The position numbers were made by a program, and so were the translations under genes. The notes beneath the pieces are model-generated. The model made no database searches, was not told the DNA's origin, and saw only the letters and a program-made list of their open reading frames with translations. 64,000 bases of DNA from Bacillus sp. F19. Its GTDB lineage: Bacteria > Bacillota > Bacilli > Bacillales > Bacillaceae. This document shows, one piece after another, positions 34,718 to 42,429 of this stretch. Every line of letters begins with the position of its first letter. Within the stretch, counting starts at the first letter, position 1. Location of the stretch: the NCBI GenBank assembly GCA_023823795.1, contig CP085710.1, positions 3,126,001 to 3,190,000 on the forward strand, written 5' to 3'.

Positions 34718-35674
34718 ATGAAAAAATATCACATCATTCTAGTACTATCTGTATTAATATTACTTGGAGTTTATTTCTTATTTAATAGTAGCTTTTATTC
34801 TGAATTATTCTCAAATAAAGGTTCAATCACTTCAGGTACTAATGATAATGGAAAACGAGAAGATGGCAATACAATTGCATATGGACTAAAAAATGTTAAT
34901 GGTGAAAATATAGATAACGGAAGTGTACTTAATAGTGAAAATAATGAAGTGACAGTGTATGTATCACTAGATCACAATATTAATGAAGATAGAGAGTATG
35001 GATTGCTTGTATTTGAAGATTACAAACAAAAGAAATTTAAAGTTGAAAATAATGAGCAGGAATTAAACAAATATTTCTTTGAAATGCGACCTCGAAGTTC
35101 ATTGGACATAAAAGTTTCTGCACCTATTAAGTCCAATTCTAGTGAACTAACATTTTTACTCGTGAAAAAGCCGGAGTATAAATTGAAGGAAAACGATCTA
35201 AATAGAGCAGCCGTTTTGGAAGAAGTTTTAAGTATGCGGTATTCAATTAATAAAACTGTTAGTACTAGTAAGGAAGAATTAAAAGAAGGAAAATCTAAAG
35301 CTATTAAAAGAGATGGTTTAAATGACTACTTATTTGTTACGAATAGTACGGAGAAGTTGCAATTTATTTTCACTGAAACGGAAGGAGAAAAACTAACACT
35401 CTCTGCCGGTAACGATACAAATACTGAAATTAGATATGCAATCTTAGCTTTAAAAGATTGGGAACAAGATATTATTATTGATAATAATGAGGTTTTATAT
35501 ACAACTGTCCCTCCAGAATCAAGAAAGATTTTTGATTTTAAACTACCCAATGTAGAAAGAGAAAGTAATTTTCAATTTATTGCCCTCCCATTTCCTTATG
35601 AAGTAAGTAGCGACAACTATATGAGTCAACAAGCTTTTAGTTCCTTCAGAATTGTGATTCAAAATAAAGAATAA
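34718..35674 (+). CDS. Exported or membrane-anchored protein, 318 aa
   Basis: MKKYHIILVLSVLILLGVYFLF is a signal anchor, followed by an extracytoplasmic Ser/Asn/Lys-rich domain with two similar halves: EVTVYVSLDHNINEDREYGLLV and LTLSAGNDTNTEIRYAILALKDW both read as beta-sandwich strands. The family is not recognised. ATG 34718 follows AAGGAGAAGGAAG, so the longer frame from 34643 is not used. It is the second gene of a possible secreted-toxin or surface-protein pair with 34194. An immunity or docking role would be speculative. Confidence 0.65.
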   Translation: MKKYHIILVLSVLILLGVYFLFNSSFYSELFSNKGSITSGTNDNGKREDGNTIAYGLKNVNGENIDNGSVLNSENNEVTVYVSLDHNINEDREYGLLVFEDYKQKKFKVENNEQELNKYFFEMRPRSSLDIKVSAPIKSNSSELTFLLVKKPEYKLKENDLNRAAVLEEVLSMRYSINKTVSTSKEELKEGKSKAIKRDGLNDYLFVTNSTEKLQFIFTETEGEKLTLSAGNDTNTEIRYAILALKDWEQDIIIDNNEVLYTTVPPESRKIFDFKLPNVERESNFQFIALPFPYEVSSDNYMSQQAFSSFRIVIQNKE

Positions 35675-35678
35675 GTTT

Positions 35679-35777
35679 ATGAACAGAAAGGAACGAATAA
35701 AATTGTTTACTGTAATTACTTTGGCAATTGTATTTGTCATAATAGTTTTCTTAGCAATAGACAACTCCAAAAAGTAG
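35679..35777 (+). CDS. Possible small membrane protein, 32 aa
   Basis: MNRKERIKLFTVITLAIVFV, then IIVFLAIDNSKK: one membrane helix with a basic head and tail, five bases after the preceding stop, so it may be the third gene of the secreted-protein cluster. The ribosome site is weak (AAAGAATAAG); an internal TTG with AAAGGAA is an alternative start. Confidence 0.4.
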   Translation: MNRKERIKLFTVITLAIVFVIIVFLAIDNSKK

Positions 35778-35851
35778 TTGTTCCCGGAAAATAATTAGAA
35801 ATGTTTTTACGTGTTTGATTAGGTATTAATTACAACTAAATACATATTCTA

Positions 35852-35895
35852 TTAAGCCGGTAACTCCTTATATTAGGGTAAATCGGCTTTTATAT
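35852..35895 (+). terminator. Weak hairpin after the secreted-protein cluster
   Basis: AAGCCG and CGGCTT arms with a long loop containing TCCTTATATTAGG, then TTTAT. Low stability. Confidence 0.4.
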
Positions 35896-35907
35896 TCCAA
35901 AAATTGT

Positions 35908-35945
35908 CTTAGCGTATATTTACGTTAAAATGTTGGCGGTACCCC
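35908..35945. repeat. Solo Tn3-family 38-bp inverted repeat
   Basis: On the minus strand it begins GGGGTACCGCCAACATTTTA and ends ACGCTAAG, exactly 38 bp, the length and end sequence of Tn4430-type Tn3 ends. No partner end or transposase is adjacent, so it is a leftover end. Confidence 0.8.
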
Positions 35946-36113
35946 ATTCATAGAATCACCTCCCATCTATTGAATCGTTCGTTATATCGCTCTAGGCAAC
36001 TTATTTGCCCAAAAACCATCATTTTGGCAACCATCGACAAACGACAAATAACCCTGAATCAATTCCAGAGTGAAAAACATCTATATTGTGAATCATTGTT
36101 TTACTTTGAAGAT

Positions 36114-36563
36114 TTAATAATGCCCGGAAAGCCTTCTTTTTTCAGCTTTTTCCACCATTTGTTCAGCATTTTCTAACTTGCTAAATGCTCCGACTTGAAC
36201 AAAATATTGCACAGCTGTCGGCTGTTGTTTTTGCTTCTCTTTTGCAAGTTTTTCAGCATAAACCTCAATCAATTCACGCTTCGTATTCGGGCCATAGATC
36301 CCATCAGCAGCAATTCCTCTTGTTTTCTGGAATGCTGTAAGATGCTTTTCTGTGTTCGGACCAAAATATCCATCAACTTCAATCGTGTTCGCTCCTAACC
36401 AGAAATTCAGATAGGTTTGAATGATCTTCACACCTTCAATGTACTTAGATGTAGGTTTGATCACTCCATCAGGAAGAGCAGCTTCTGCCGATTCCTGAAT
36501 CGCTGGCACAATATCAGCATTTGTTTTAGGTGCTAAAAGCGAAAGACTTATGAAAAACGCCAT
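36114..36563 (-). pseudogene. Peptidoglycan-binding/SPOR fragment fused to an IS end
   Basis: The frame contains a PG_binding_1 domain (IIQTYLNFWLGANTIEVDGYFGPNTEKHLTAFQKTRGI) and the start of a SPOR domain (VQYFVQVGAFSKLENAEQMVEKAEK), the C-terminal half of a cell-wall amidase. It shifts frame near 36140, losing the end. The start (ATGGCGTTTTT with GGAAAGG) is not its own: the DNA just upstream matches the IS231-like end at 41833-41945, so an IS now supplies ribosome site and initiation codon to a headless hydrolase fragment. Confidence 0.75.
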
Positions 36564-36656
36564 CCTTTCCTATTTCTTTACAGAAAGAATAGCGATTTTT
36601 TTCGATTTGGGGTATTAATTTGCCTTAGCTTGATGGACATGTGGTAGGACCCCTTA
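36555..36656 (-). mobile_element. IS231-like left end, remnant
   Basis: On the minus strand it begins GGGGTCCTACCACATGTCCATCAAGCTAAG-like and runs through CGCTATTCTTTCTGTA to the ribosome site AGGAAAGG and ATGGCGTTTTT, closely matching 41825-41945. CATGCCCATCAA-type ends are typical of the IS4-family IS231 group. The transposase that should follow is absent. Confidence 0.72.
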
Positions 36657-36663
36657 TTGACCT

Positions 36664-37491
36664 TTATTCTGTTAAACACTCTTCTTCAGGTTTCATATTC
36701 ACCTGTTTCCACTTTTCATCGCCTACTTTGCGAAATTGAGCTATTTCTACGTCAGTTCCATTTGTTAATGTAAAGAATATAAAATAATAATCAGCTTCAT
36801 CATTACCATGAAAGTAAATATTTTTAATATAACCATTTTTTATCGTTGGGTACATGTGCTGAATCATTTTACACCATTCTCCATATTTTATTTTTACTAC
36901 CGCTTCCCCGTCATGGTCCCATCCATGATATGGTGCACATAGAAAATCTTCTTTAATCTTACTCAAATCTGAAATTCGATAACCATCCTTTTCGTGTTCA
37001 AGCTGGATAAATCCATACGAATAGCCAAAGTACTCAACCATCAAGTCTTTTGACAATTCAATCGTTTCAATTTCATAAAAAAATCTTATTCCTCGTTCTC
37101 CACCTGGGACTCGACAAAGCTTTATTAAACTCGTATGTCCTATTCCTGAAAACGAATCTACATATTTTTCAAAGCTTAGTTTATTTTGATAGGCTTTGGA
37201 TAAAAAATTATAGGCAATTGGAAATGGAAGATCCCCCTGACCGATGGAACCGCAACTCCTCTCTCCTAGATTTACTGCTTCCCGTAAAATACTAAAATAG
37301 TTGATAAGTGTACCCTCTGGTGTCCTCGTCAATTCAGGAGGTAACTGGATTTCGTCATACGTTTTATCATAATATGGAGCGAAGAATTTCCAATTGTTAA
37401 ATTTTACATTTAAAGCTTTCAAGCAAGATGGACGAAAATACTTTTGATGATAAGAAGTTTTGTCCATTTGATTTCGAAATAACACATTCAT
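36664..37491 (-). CDS. Hypothetical protein, 275 aa
   Basis: Not recognised. A soluble alpha/beta protein with no signal peptide. Notable segments: FFAPYYDKTYDEIQLPPELTRTPE, EAVNLGERSCGSIGQGDLPF, the histidine-bearing APYHGWDHDGEAVVKIKYGEW, and a terminal domain YYFIFFTLTNGTDVEIAQFRKVG that looks like a small beta sheet. A good ribosome site (GGGGGGATGA) precedes the ATG. It lies between an IS231-like remnant and an IS3 element, so it probably travels with the accessory DNA. Confidence 0.65.
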   Translation of the reverse strand: MNVLFRNQMDKTSYHQKYFRPSCLKALNVKFNNWKFFAPYYDKTYDEIQLPPELTRTPEGTLINYFSILREAVNLGERSCGSIGQGDLPFPIAYNFLSKAYQNKLSFEKYVDSFSGIGHTSLIKLCRVPGGERGIRFFYEIETIELSKDLMVEYFGYSYGFIQLEHEKDGYRISDLSKIKEDFLCAPYHGWDHDGEAVVKIKYGEWCKMIQHMYPTIKNGYIKNIYFHGNDEADYYFIFFTLTNGTDVEIAQFRKVGDEKWKQVNMKPEEECLTE

Positions 37492-37673
37492 CCCCCCACT
37501 TTTTTAGTTTATGGGCGAACGAAGGATACGTGAAAAACTTCATTTCTTCTCTTTTTCACATGAATACTCTATAAAAATCTAGTTAACATAAAGCATGTTA
37601 TAGATACTAAAAAAGGATCTTCCAAGTTGGTCTTACCCCCGTCAAGTAGACATTTAATTAAAAGGTGCACTTA

Positions 37674-38570
37674 TTAGGCAGCCTTAGCCCTATATTCAGT
37701 AGGGCTAAGGTTATTTAATTTTTTTTGAAAACGTTTATTGTTATAAAACTTAATATAATTTTTTACTGCTGTCTTAACCTCTTTCGAGGTCTCAAATTGG
37801 TATCGGTAAAAACATTCAGTTTTAAAGTGACTAAAAAAACTCTCCATACATGCGTTATCTAAACAATTTCCTTTTCTAGACATACTTTGCTTAATATTGT
37901 ATCTTTTTAATAGTTGGTTATATCTTATTGAGGTGTACTGGAATCCTTGATCGCTATGTAATAGGAGTCCTTTTACGTCTCTTTTTTTTATGGCCTCTTT
38001 TACAGTATCAGCTACTAGCCTTAGGTCATTTCTTTCACTTATTTTATATGAGACAATCTCATTGTTATAAAGGTCTAATATCGAAGATAAATAGATTTTT
38101 TTCCCATTAAAAAGTAAGTAGGTTATATCTGTTACCCATTTTTCATTCGGGCGTTTAGCTGAAAATTCTCTATTTAAGTAATTATCGGAAAGGACATATT
38201 TTTCTTTACGCCCAAAGTGCTTCCACTTTTTTTTTCGTATCTTTGCTTGAATACCATTCGTTTTCATTAAACGATAAATTTTCTTATGGTTGACTTTCAG
38301 TCCATACTCTTTTTTTAGCCAAGTTCGAACTCTTGGATAACCGTAGCTCCAATTAATATCAGGGTCTTGTTGGCATTCAATAATTCTAGATACAATCGAT
38401 TGATCATCTAAATCCCTTTTAGTAGGGTTACTCTGACGTTTTAGCCATTTGTAATAGCCACTCTTTGATACGCCTGCAATTATACATAAAATACTGATAG
38501 TAAATTGATTTTTAAGCTCATGAATGATTTTGTATTCTATTGATTTTTCTTTTCCTGCATCCTCCTCCTT
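37674..38570 (-). CDS. IS3-family transposase OrfB (by -1 frameshift)
   Basis: Integrase-type transposase of about 298 aa, entered by a -1 frameshift from orfA. The DDE core is intact: TDITYLLFNGKKIYLSSILDL (first Asp), LLLHSDQGFQYTS (second Asp) and MSRKGNCLDNACMESFFSHFKTECFYR (Glu). N-terminal part: SIEYKIIHELKNQFTISILC, then SKSGYYKWLKRQ, the HTH_21 region. It has no own start codon; the frame begins within AAAAGGAGGAGG, a slippery run followed by an SD-like stimulator. Confidence 0.87.
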   Translation of the reverse strand, partial: KEEDAGKEKSIEYKIIHELKNQFTISILCIIAGVSKSGYYKWLKRQSNPTKRDLDDQSIVSRIIECQQDPDINWSYGYPRVRTWLKKEYGLKVNHKKIYRLMKTNGIQAKIRKKKWKHFGRKEKYVLSDNYLNREFSAKRPNEKWVTDITYLLFNGKKIYLSSILDLYNNEIVSYKISERNDLRLVADTVKEAIKKRDVKGLLLHSDQGFQYTSIRYNQLLKRYNIKQSMSRKGNCLDNACMESFFSHFKTECFYRYQFETSKEVKTAVKNYIKFYNNKRFQKKLNNLSPTEYRAKAA

Positions 38571-38866
38571 TTCGCATCTAAGAGCTTTTTTAAATAGGCA
38601 TTCTCTGCTTCTAATCGACTTATTTTTTCTGTATCGCTTTCATAGTCTTTTTTAGGTATACCTTTAAGTGGGCTACAAGATGTTCCTCTCTTTTCCTCTA
38701 ACCCCTGAATTCCTTCTCTTTTATAGTGAGCTATCCATCTTTGTATAGTTGTATATCCAATCCCTAACTCTTTGGAAATTGATCTAATACCCATATCTTT
38801 CTTTTGGTATAAATTAATCGCTTTTAGCTTAATTTCTTTTGTATAGGTTGTTCTAATTTTCCCCAT
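38537..38866 (-). CDS. IS3-family OrfA
   Basis: Helix-turn-helix protein of about 109 aa. MGKIRTTYTKEIKLKAINLY opens the HTH_28-type domain, IRSISKELGIGYTTIQRWIAHYKREG is the recognition helix region, and EKISRLEAENAYLKKLLDAK is the leucine-zipper tail. ATG 38866 follows GGGGGGA. Ribosomes slipping at AAAAG near 38570 continue into OrfB to make the fused transposase; otherwise OrfA ends at 38537. Confidence 0.87.
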   Translation of the reverse strand: MGKIRTTYTKEIKLKAINLYQKKDMGIRSISKELGIGYTTIQRWIAHYKREGIQGLEEKRGTSCSPLKGIPKKDYESDTEKISRLEAENAYLKKLLDAKRRRMQEKKNQ

Positions 38867-38957
38867 GAAAAAATCCCCCCATAGAAGACAGTACAATCCT
38901 TTCTTTTTACTGTCTACTATAAGGGGATAATATCAAAGTTGAAGATCCTTTTAGCTA

Positions 38958-38990
38958 TTGTTCAATTAATGCGCCCGTTTTTTTGAATAC
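38958..38990. repeat. Dispersed repeat beside IS3
   Basis: TTGTTCAATTAATGCGCCCG then TTTTTTTGAATA. It is adjacent to the IS3 end and 7 bp from the VOC fragment's stop. Confidence 0.7.
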
Positions 38991-38996
38991 ACCAAG

Positions 38997-39127
38997 TTAT
39001 TTTACATGTGTTTTTTTCACAACCTCCCACTCATCAAGTGAATATCTGTTCGAATCATTTTTTAGTGCTTCAGGAACCTCAACAAAACACATAAATTCTA
39101 AGCTGTTTCCGTCAAGATCTTCAAAAT
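38997..39127 (-). pseudogene. VOC/glyoxalase-family fragment
   Basis: Minus-strand reading HFEDLDGNSLEFMCFVEVPE, ALKNDSNRYSLDEWEVVKK to TAA at 38997 is the C-terminal end of a vicinal-oxygen-chelate (glyoxalase/fosfomycin-resistance superfamily) protein: the DPDGN-x-LEF-like motif carries the last metal-ligand Glu. Everything upstream is missing; the coding match stops exactly at the miniature Tn3 element at 39128, whose insertion or an associated deletion removed the rest. Confidence 0.75.
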
Positions 39128-39223
39128 GGGGTCCCACCAACATTTTGACGTAAAACCCACGTTAAGCCATTCAAGGGTTTTAGCCTTAGCGTGGGAAATG
39201 TGATAAATAGTTGGCGGTACCCC
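39128..39223. mobile_element. Tn3-derived inverted-repeat miniature element (TIME)
   Basis: Two inward-facing 39-bp ends: the left begins GGGGTCCCACCAACATTTTG and ends CACGTTAAG; the right, read inward, begins GGGGTACCGCCAACTATTTA and ends CACGCTAAG. Only 18 bp lie between. This is the architecture of TIME-type elements, mobilised in trans by Tn3 transposases. No 5-bp target duplication is visible (AAAAT against TAATT), so one flank may have been rearranged. Confidence 0.83.
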
Positions 39224-39263
39224 TAATTGGATAAAATGTATAATAAAGTAAGAGGTGACCCGA

Positions 39264-39425
39264 ATGAGTATTATCCTTTTTGCTTTAATTCATATATTTG
39301 TTGGAATAGCATTAATATACTTTTACAGCAGATTGCCAAAAGCTTTAACTACATTTGCATTTGTATTTTTCACAATGAGCTTTTTGTATTGGGGAAAAGT
39401 TGTATTAAATGCTTTTTTTAATTAA
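39264..39425 (+). CDS. Small membrane protein, 53 aa
   Basis: MSIILFALIHIFVGIALIYF, YSRLPKALTTFAFVFFTMSF, ending GKVVLNAFFN: two membrane helices separated by a short basic loop. AGAGGTGA is a good ribosome site. The family is not recognised. A second tiny membrane ORF follows at 39509 and a third, broken one at 39661, so this may be a small-protein operon cut by a Tn3 end. Confidence 0.6.
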   Translation: MSIILFALIHIFVGIALIYFYSRLPKALTTFAFVFFTMSFLYWGKVVLNAFFN

Positions 39426-39508
39426 TGGGGGCGATTGCAGCACATAGTTTTCGCCCATTCAGCTTGGAATTGGGCAGGATTCTTGAGTAGGATAGGGAGA
39501 AGAAACAA

Positions 39509-39625
39509 ATGAGATATTTATATGAAATATTACTAGCTATTATTATTTCAGCTCCTGTGGCTGTCCTTTTATCATTACTTAGTGAATTTGTCTTTAACCC
39601 AGACGTTTTTGCAGACAGTAAATAA
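39509..39625 (+). CDS. Small membrane protein, 38 aa
   Basis: MRYLYEILLAIIISAPVAVL, then LSLLSEFVFNPDVFADSK: one membrane helix with an acidic tail. AGGGAGAAG is a fair ribosome site. It lies 84 bp after the 53-aa ORF on the same strand. Unknown family. Confidence 0.55.
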   Translation: MRYLYEILLAIIISAPVAVLLSLLSEFVFNPDVFADSK

Positions 39626-39660
39626 GCGATTCCAATTTTAAACATTTCAGGAGTGGTTTT

Positions 39661-39747
39661 ATGAAAAATAAAAAAAAATATAAGCAGGTATTTTTAGATA
39701 TTATTAGAGATTTAAAAGCACAGAAAATTAACAGTCTTTACATAAAT
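39661..39747 (+). pseudogene. Small ORF truncated by a Tn3 end
   Basis: AGGAGTGG then ATG opens MKNKKKYKQVFLDIIRDLKA, QKINSLYIN, a basic helical start. From 39748 the frame runs into the solo Tn3-type end (VPPAKRGFTTLRIF), so the native C-terminus has been replaced. The original protein is not recognisable. Confidence 0.55.
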
Positions 39748-39785
39748 AGGGTACCGCCAGCAAAACGCGGATTTACAACGTTAAG
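39748..39785. repeat. Solo Tn3-family inverted repeat
   Basis: GGGTACCGCCAGCAAAACGC, then GGATTTACAACGTTAAG. It is the same end type as 44177 and 57530 (GGATTTACAACG core), facing the other way, but no Tn3 body lies between. Confidence 0.78.
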
Positions 39786-39797
39786 GATATTCCAGCA

Positions 39798-39842
39798 TTA
39801 AAAATCCCAATCTCTCAGTGATATAAATGAGAAATTAGGATT
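39798..39842. terminator. Hairpin of moderate strength
   Basis: AAATCC and GGATTT outer arms with TCTC and GAGA inner arms. No long T tract. Confidence 0.4.
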
Positions 39843-39845
39843 TAA

Positions 39846-39879
39846 TTATTCAACAATTGCGCCCTTTTCTTGAAGAACA
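39846..39879. repeat. Dispersed repeat
   Basis: TTATTCAACAATTGCGCCC, then TTTTCTTGAAGAACAA. It lies about 90 bp past the 3' end of the oxidoreductase gene. Confidence 0.75.
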
Positions 39880-39968
39880 ATAGCCTGTTCCAGTAAAGAA
39901 CTTTTTATACAGAACACTAGTTCTCTTTTAGGCGACAACTAATCATCATGTTATTTGGCACATAGAAA

Positions 39969-40517
39969 TTAATGGATAAGCACACCCATGGAAGTTTGGA
40001 TATGTTCTGCATACTTTTTAGCCTCTTGCTCGAGATATTCATTCGTGCCTTCGTTCGCATTATAGGTGACGAATGCGGGAAGATAGGTGCCGTTGCATCT
40101 GGTGAGGGTACTTTGTATTGGTCTTAATAATTCGCTGATCGTGAACCAGTCGTAACCCCCCGAACGGTATTGCCTTTCCGTACCGCCTGTCGTCGTTGCG
40201 ACCATAAACTCTTTGTCTTTCAAATTATCGCCTCCGGGTCCAAAAGCCCAGCCAAACGTCAATACATCATCGTACCACTTTTTTAAAAGAGGAGGGCAGC
40301 TATACCAATAAAAGGGGAATTGAAACACAACCCGGTCATATTGAAGCAGCAATTGTTGTTCCCTCTCCACATCGATATTCCAATTGGGGTACTCCTGATA
40401 GAGGTCACGAAAATAGATGTCGGTGTGAGCTCTCAGCTCTCGTGCCAACGCCTGATTGGCCCTGGAATTATTTAGATTGGGATGTGCAGCGATAACCATA
40501 ATTTTCATAACGATCAT
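39969..40517 (-). CDS. NAD(P)H oxidoreductase (flavodoxin-like)
   Basis: A 182-aa FMN-dependent quinone reductase of the YwrO/KefF/MdaB type. MKIMVIAAHPNLNNSRANQALAREL is the FMN phosphate loop; FQFPFYWYSCPPLLKKWYDDVLTFGWAFG near residues 68-95 and ATTTGGTERQYRSGGYDWFTI are family hallmarks. It is divergent from an HxlR regulator with a 20-bp palindrome between, a standard electrophile or quinone-stress pairing. Base composition here (39.97-41.13 kb) is visibly more GC-rich than its neighbours, suggesting recent transfer. Confidence 0.88.
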   Translation of the reverse strand: MIVMKIMVIAAHPNLNNSRANQALARELRAHTDIYFRDLYQEYPNWNIDVEREQQLLLQYDRVVFQFPFYWYSCPPLLKKWYDDVLTFGWAFGPGGDNLKDKEFMVATTTGGTERQYRSGGYDWFTISELLRPIQSTLTRCNGTYLPAFVTYNANEGTNEYLEQEAKKYAEHIQTSMGVLIH

Positions 40518-40648
40518 CCTTTCTCATTTTTCGTAGCATCGTGATCTACACCCCCATTATTATGCGGAATTTCATTTTTGCAAAGTACGCTTTTTTTTCA
40601 GACTAGGTCCTGTGAAACGTACAATAGACGTCGCCTGATGTTGGTAGG

Positions 40649-40668
40649 TAGTACGGTAAACCGTACTA
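40649..40668. promoter_or_regulatory. HxlR-type operator palindrome
   Basis: TAGTACGGTAAACCGTACTA, a perfect 20-bp palindrome in the divergent promoter, with a further half-site (CGTACTG) at about 40682. Likely binding site of the adjacent HxlR regulator. Confidence 0.75.
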
Positions 40669-40760
40669 AGTATGATAAATCATCGTACTGTTTTCATTCT
40701 GGATACTTTGATAAAATTACAACTAAGAAGGTAAAGATCATGTGATCGGGAGATGGTAAG

Positions 40761-41126
40761 ATGCGAGAGGAAATTCGCGATTCTAATAAGACACAGGGGA
40801 TATTGGCCACTCTGCAGGTGATCGGAGGAAAATGGAAGCCACTCATTTTGTTTATTTTACTGCATCAAGGCACAAAGCGGTTCGGGGAATTGAGACGTCT
40901 GCTTCCGAATGTCACTCAAGGAATGCTCACCAATCAGCTTCGTGAGATGGAACGGGACGGACTCATCGTACGCCGAGTGTATCAAGAGATTCCGCCCAAA
41001 GTTGAATATTTTTTGTCCGATCACGGAAGAACGTTAAGTTCGGTTTTGACCGACATGTGCGGGTGGGGATTTAAGCATATCGAATTTATGAAGAATGCGA
41101 ATGGGGACGACGCGAACACCCTTTGA
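40761..41126 (+). CDS. HxlR-family transcription regulator
   Basis: A 121-aa winged-helix regulator. [68 protein letters not shown]-type sequence is present over residues 18-84, the complete HxlR signature. Such proteins (YodB, HypR, CatR) use an N-terminal cysteine to sense quinones or diamide; here no Cys precedes the helix-turn-helix, only a late one (DMCGWGFKH), so sensing may differ. Ribosome site GGGAGATGG. Confidence 0.9.
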   Translation: MREEIRDSNKTQGILATLQVIGGKWKPLILFILLHQGTKRFGELRRLLPNVTQGMLTNQLREMERDGLIVRRVYQEIPPKVEYFLSDHGRTLSSVLTDMCGWGFKHIEFMKNANGDDANTL

Positions 41127-41130
41127 TCTC

Positions 41131-41165
41131 AATGAAAAAAAGACTCTGGCAAAGGTGTCTTTTTT
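41131..41165 (+). terminator. Terminator of the hxlR gene
   Basis: AAAAAAGAC and GTCTTTTTT arms around TCTGGCAAAGGT. Confidence 0.7.
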
Positions 41166-41282
41166 CGTTCCTCTACATACCATTTCATTTCGAACATACA
41201 TGTACTTTTTTATCGTCACGCGGCGTAACTTCCGTCCTTAAAGCTGTTGATTACAAATAAAGTTGTTAACTTCCGAAGCATT

Positions 41283-41310
41283 TATTAAAGGGCCATTTAA
41301 TGAAGGAAGG
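41283..41310. repeat. Diverged dispersed-repeat copy
   Basis: TATTAAAGGGCCATTTAATG then AAGGAAGG; a weak match to the GGCCC-type core. Confidence 0.35.
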
Positions 41311-41435
41311 CTTATTGAGCAAACGGGGAGTTATGTGAAATAAAATATTTCACATTTAACGAATGAAAGAGGACATTGATAGTCATGAAAAGAAATAACA
41401 TTATAGTAGGTGAATTTTTACATAGAGGTGTTAAG

Positions 41436-41813
41436 ATGGAAGAGAATGTTATTTATGAATATGAAGAAAGATTGCGGAAGGCAATGGTAAATGGGGATGT
41501 AGAAAGTCTTGATAAACTTATCAGTGATGAACTTACTTTTGTTTCTCATTTTGGACAAATATTTACAAAGGAAGCTGATATTGAAGCTCATAGGTCAGGC
41601 ATATTGAATATCACTGAAATTAACTTTTTAAACCAAAAGGTAATTCCATTAGAAGATGCCGTTGTTACAATTACACAGGCTAAAGTAAAGGCAATTTTTG
41701 CTGGAGAACATATGGAAGATGAACTGTTTTATACAAGAGTTTGGCGTATGGATAAAAATGAATTGAAAGTTATTTCAGGGCATTGTAGTTCAGTTCAAAA
41801 ATTAGTGGAGTAG
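41436..41813 (+). CDS. SnoaL/DUF4440-like (NTF2 fold) protein
   Basis: A 125-aa small cone-shaped NTF2-fold protein: YEYEERLRKAMVNGDVESLDKLISDELTFVSHFGQIFTKEADIEAHRSG is the DUF4440 pattern, and FAGEHMEDELFYTRVWRMDKNELKVISGHCS closes the fold. Such proteins are often ketosteroid-isomerase-like; function unknown. ATG 41436 is preferred with AGAGGTG upstream; the longer frame from 41376 adds 20 residues without support. It stands alone, directly before an IS231-like end. Confidence 0.78.
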   Translation: MEENVIYEYEERLRKAMVNGDVESLDKLISDELTFVSHFGQIFTKEADIEAHRSGILNITEINFLNQKVIPLEDAVVTITQAKVKAIFAGEHMEDELFYTRVWRMDKNELKVISGHCSSVQKLVE

Positions 41814-41832
41814 ATTTTTTAGTTACTGGGGT

Positions 41833-42260
41833 CCCACCACATCGCTATCAAGCTAACAAAACAAAATACCCCCTAAAATGAAAAAAATACGCTATTCTTT
41901 CTGTAGACTCATAGGAAAGGATGGCGTTTTTGTATGTCTATTTCTGTATCTGATGAATTACAACTATTTGCTCAAGAAATTCAAAACTTCTTATCTCCAA
42001 ATTTCTTACGAGATCTTGCTAGAGATGTTGGTTTTGTACAACGAACCAGTAAGTACCAAGAAAAAGATTTAGTCGCTTTATGTGTATGGATGAGTCTAAA
42101 TGTCGCTAAAACCTCTTTAACTCAGTTATGTAGCTGTTTAGAAGCATCAACAGAAGTGCTCATCAGTCCTGAGGGACTGAATCAACGATTTAATGCCACA
42201 GCCGTGCAATTTCTACAACAAGTGTTAGCCGAACTTCTCAACCAAAAGTTATCTTCAACT
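41833..42260 (+). mobile_element. IS231-like (IS4-family) 5' part, truncated
   Basis: Left end CCACATCGCTATCAAGCTAA, then ATACGCTATTCTTTCTGTAG and AGGAAAGGATG. The transposase start at 41934 reads MSISVSDELQLFAQEIQNFL, KYQEKDLVALCVWMSL, STEVLISPEGLNQRF to about 42260, an IS4-family N-terminus. The catalytic core is absent: the IS110 copy 1 begins at 42261. The matching end at 36555 shows the element has been active here more than once. Confidence 0.78.
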
Positions 42261-42429
42261 CCCTCAGTTTGATACGAATCTCTCTCGAATGCTCACTTAT
42301 TCGCAGGATTTCATACCCCTTGTAATTGGATTACGTGTAAATGAAATGAGTTCAGATCATTTTGGCTTCGTGAAGGCATAGTTAAATAAAGGAGTCAGCT
42401 ACCACTCCATATTTTACCATATAATGCAC

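Larger units (their letters stand above)
37612..38952 (-). mobile_element. IS3-family insertion sequence
   Basis: About 1.34 kb. Inverted ends: AAGGATCTTCCAAGTTGGTC at the low end and, read inward from the high end, AAAGGATCTTCAACTTTGAT. It holds orfA and a frameshifted orfB. It sits six bases from a dispersed repeat (38958). The exact terminal bases and target duplication are not resolved by eye. Confidence 0.83.

Noticed and set aside
41878-42072. Plus-strand 64-aa frame at the IS231-like start
   Set aside because: It overlaps the transposase N-terminus in another frame and has no family features.
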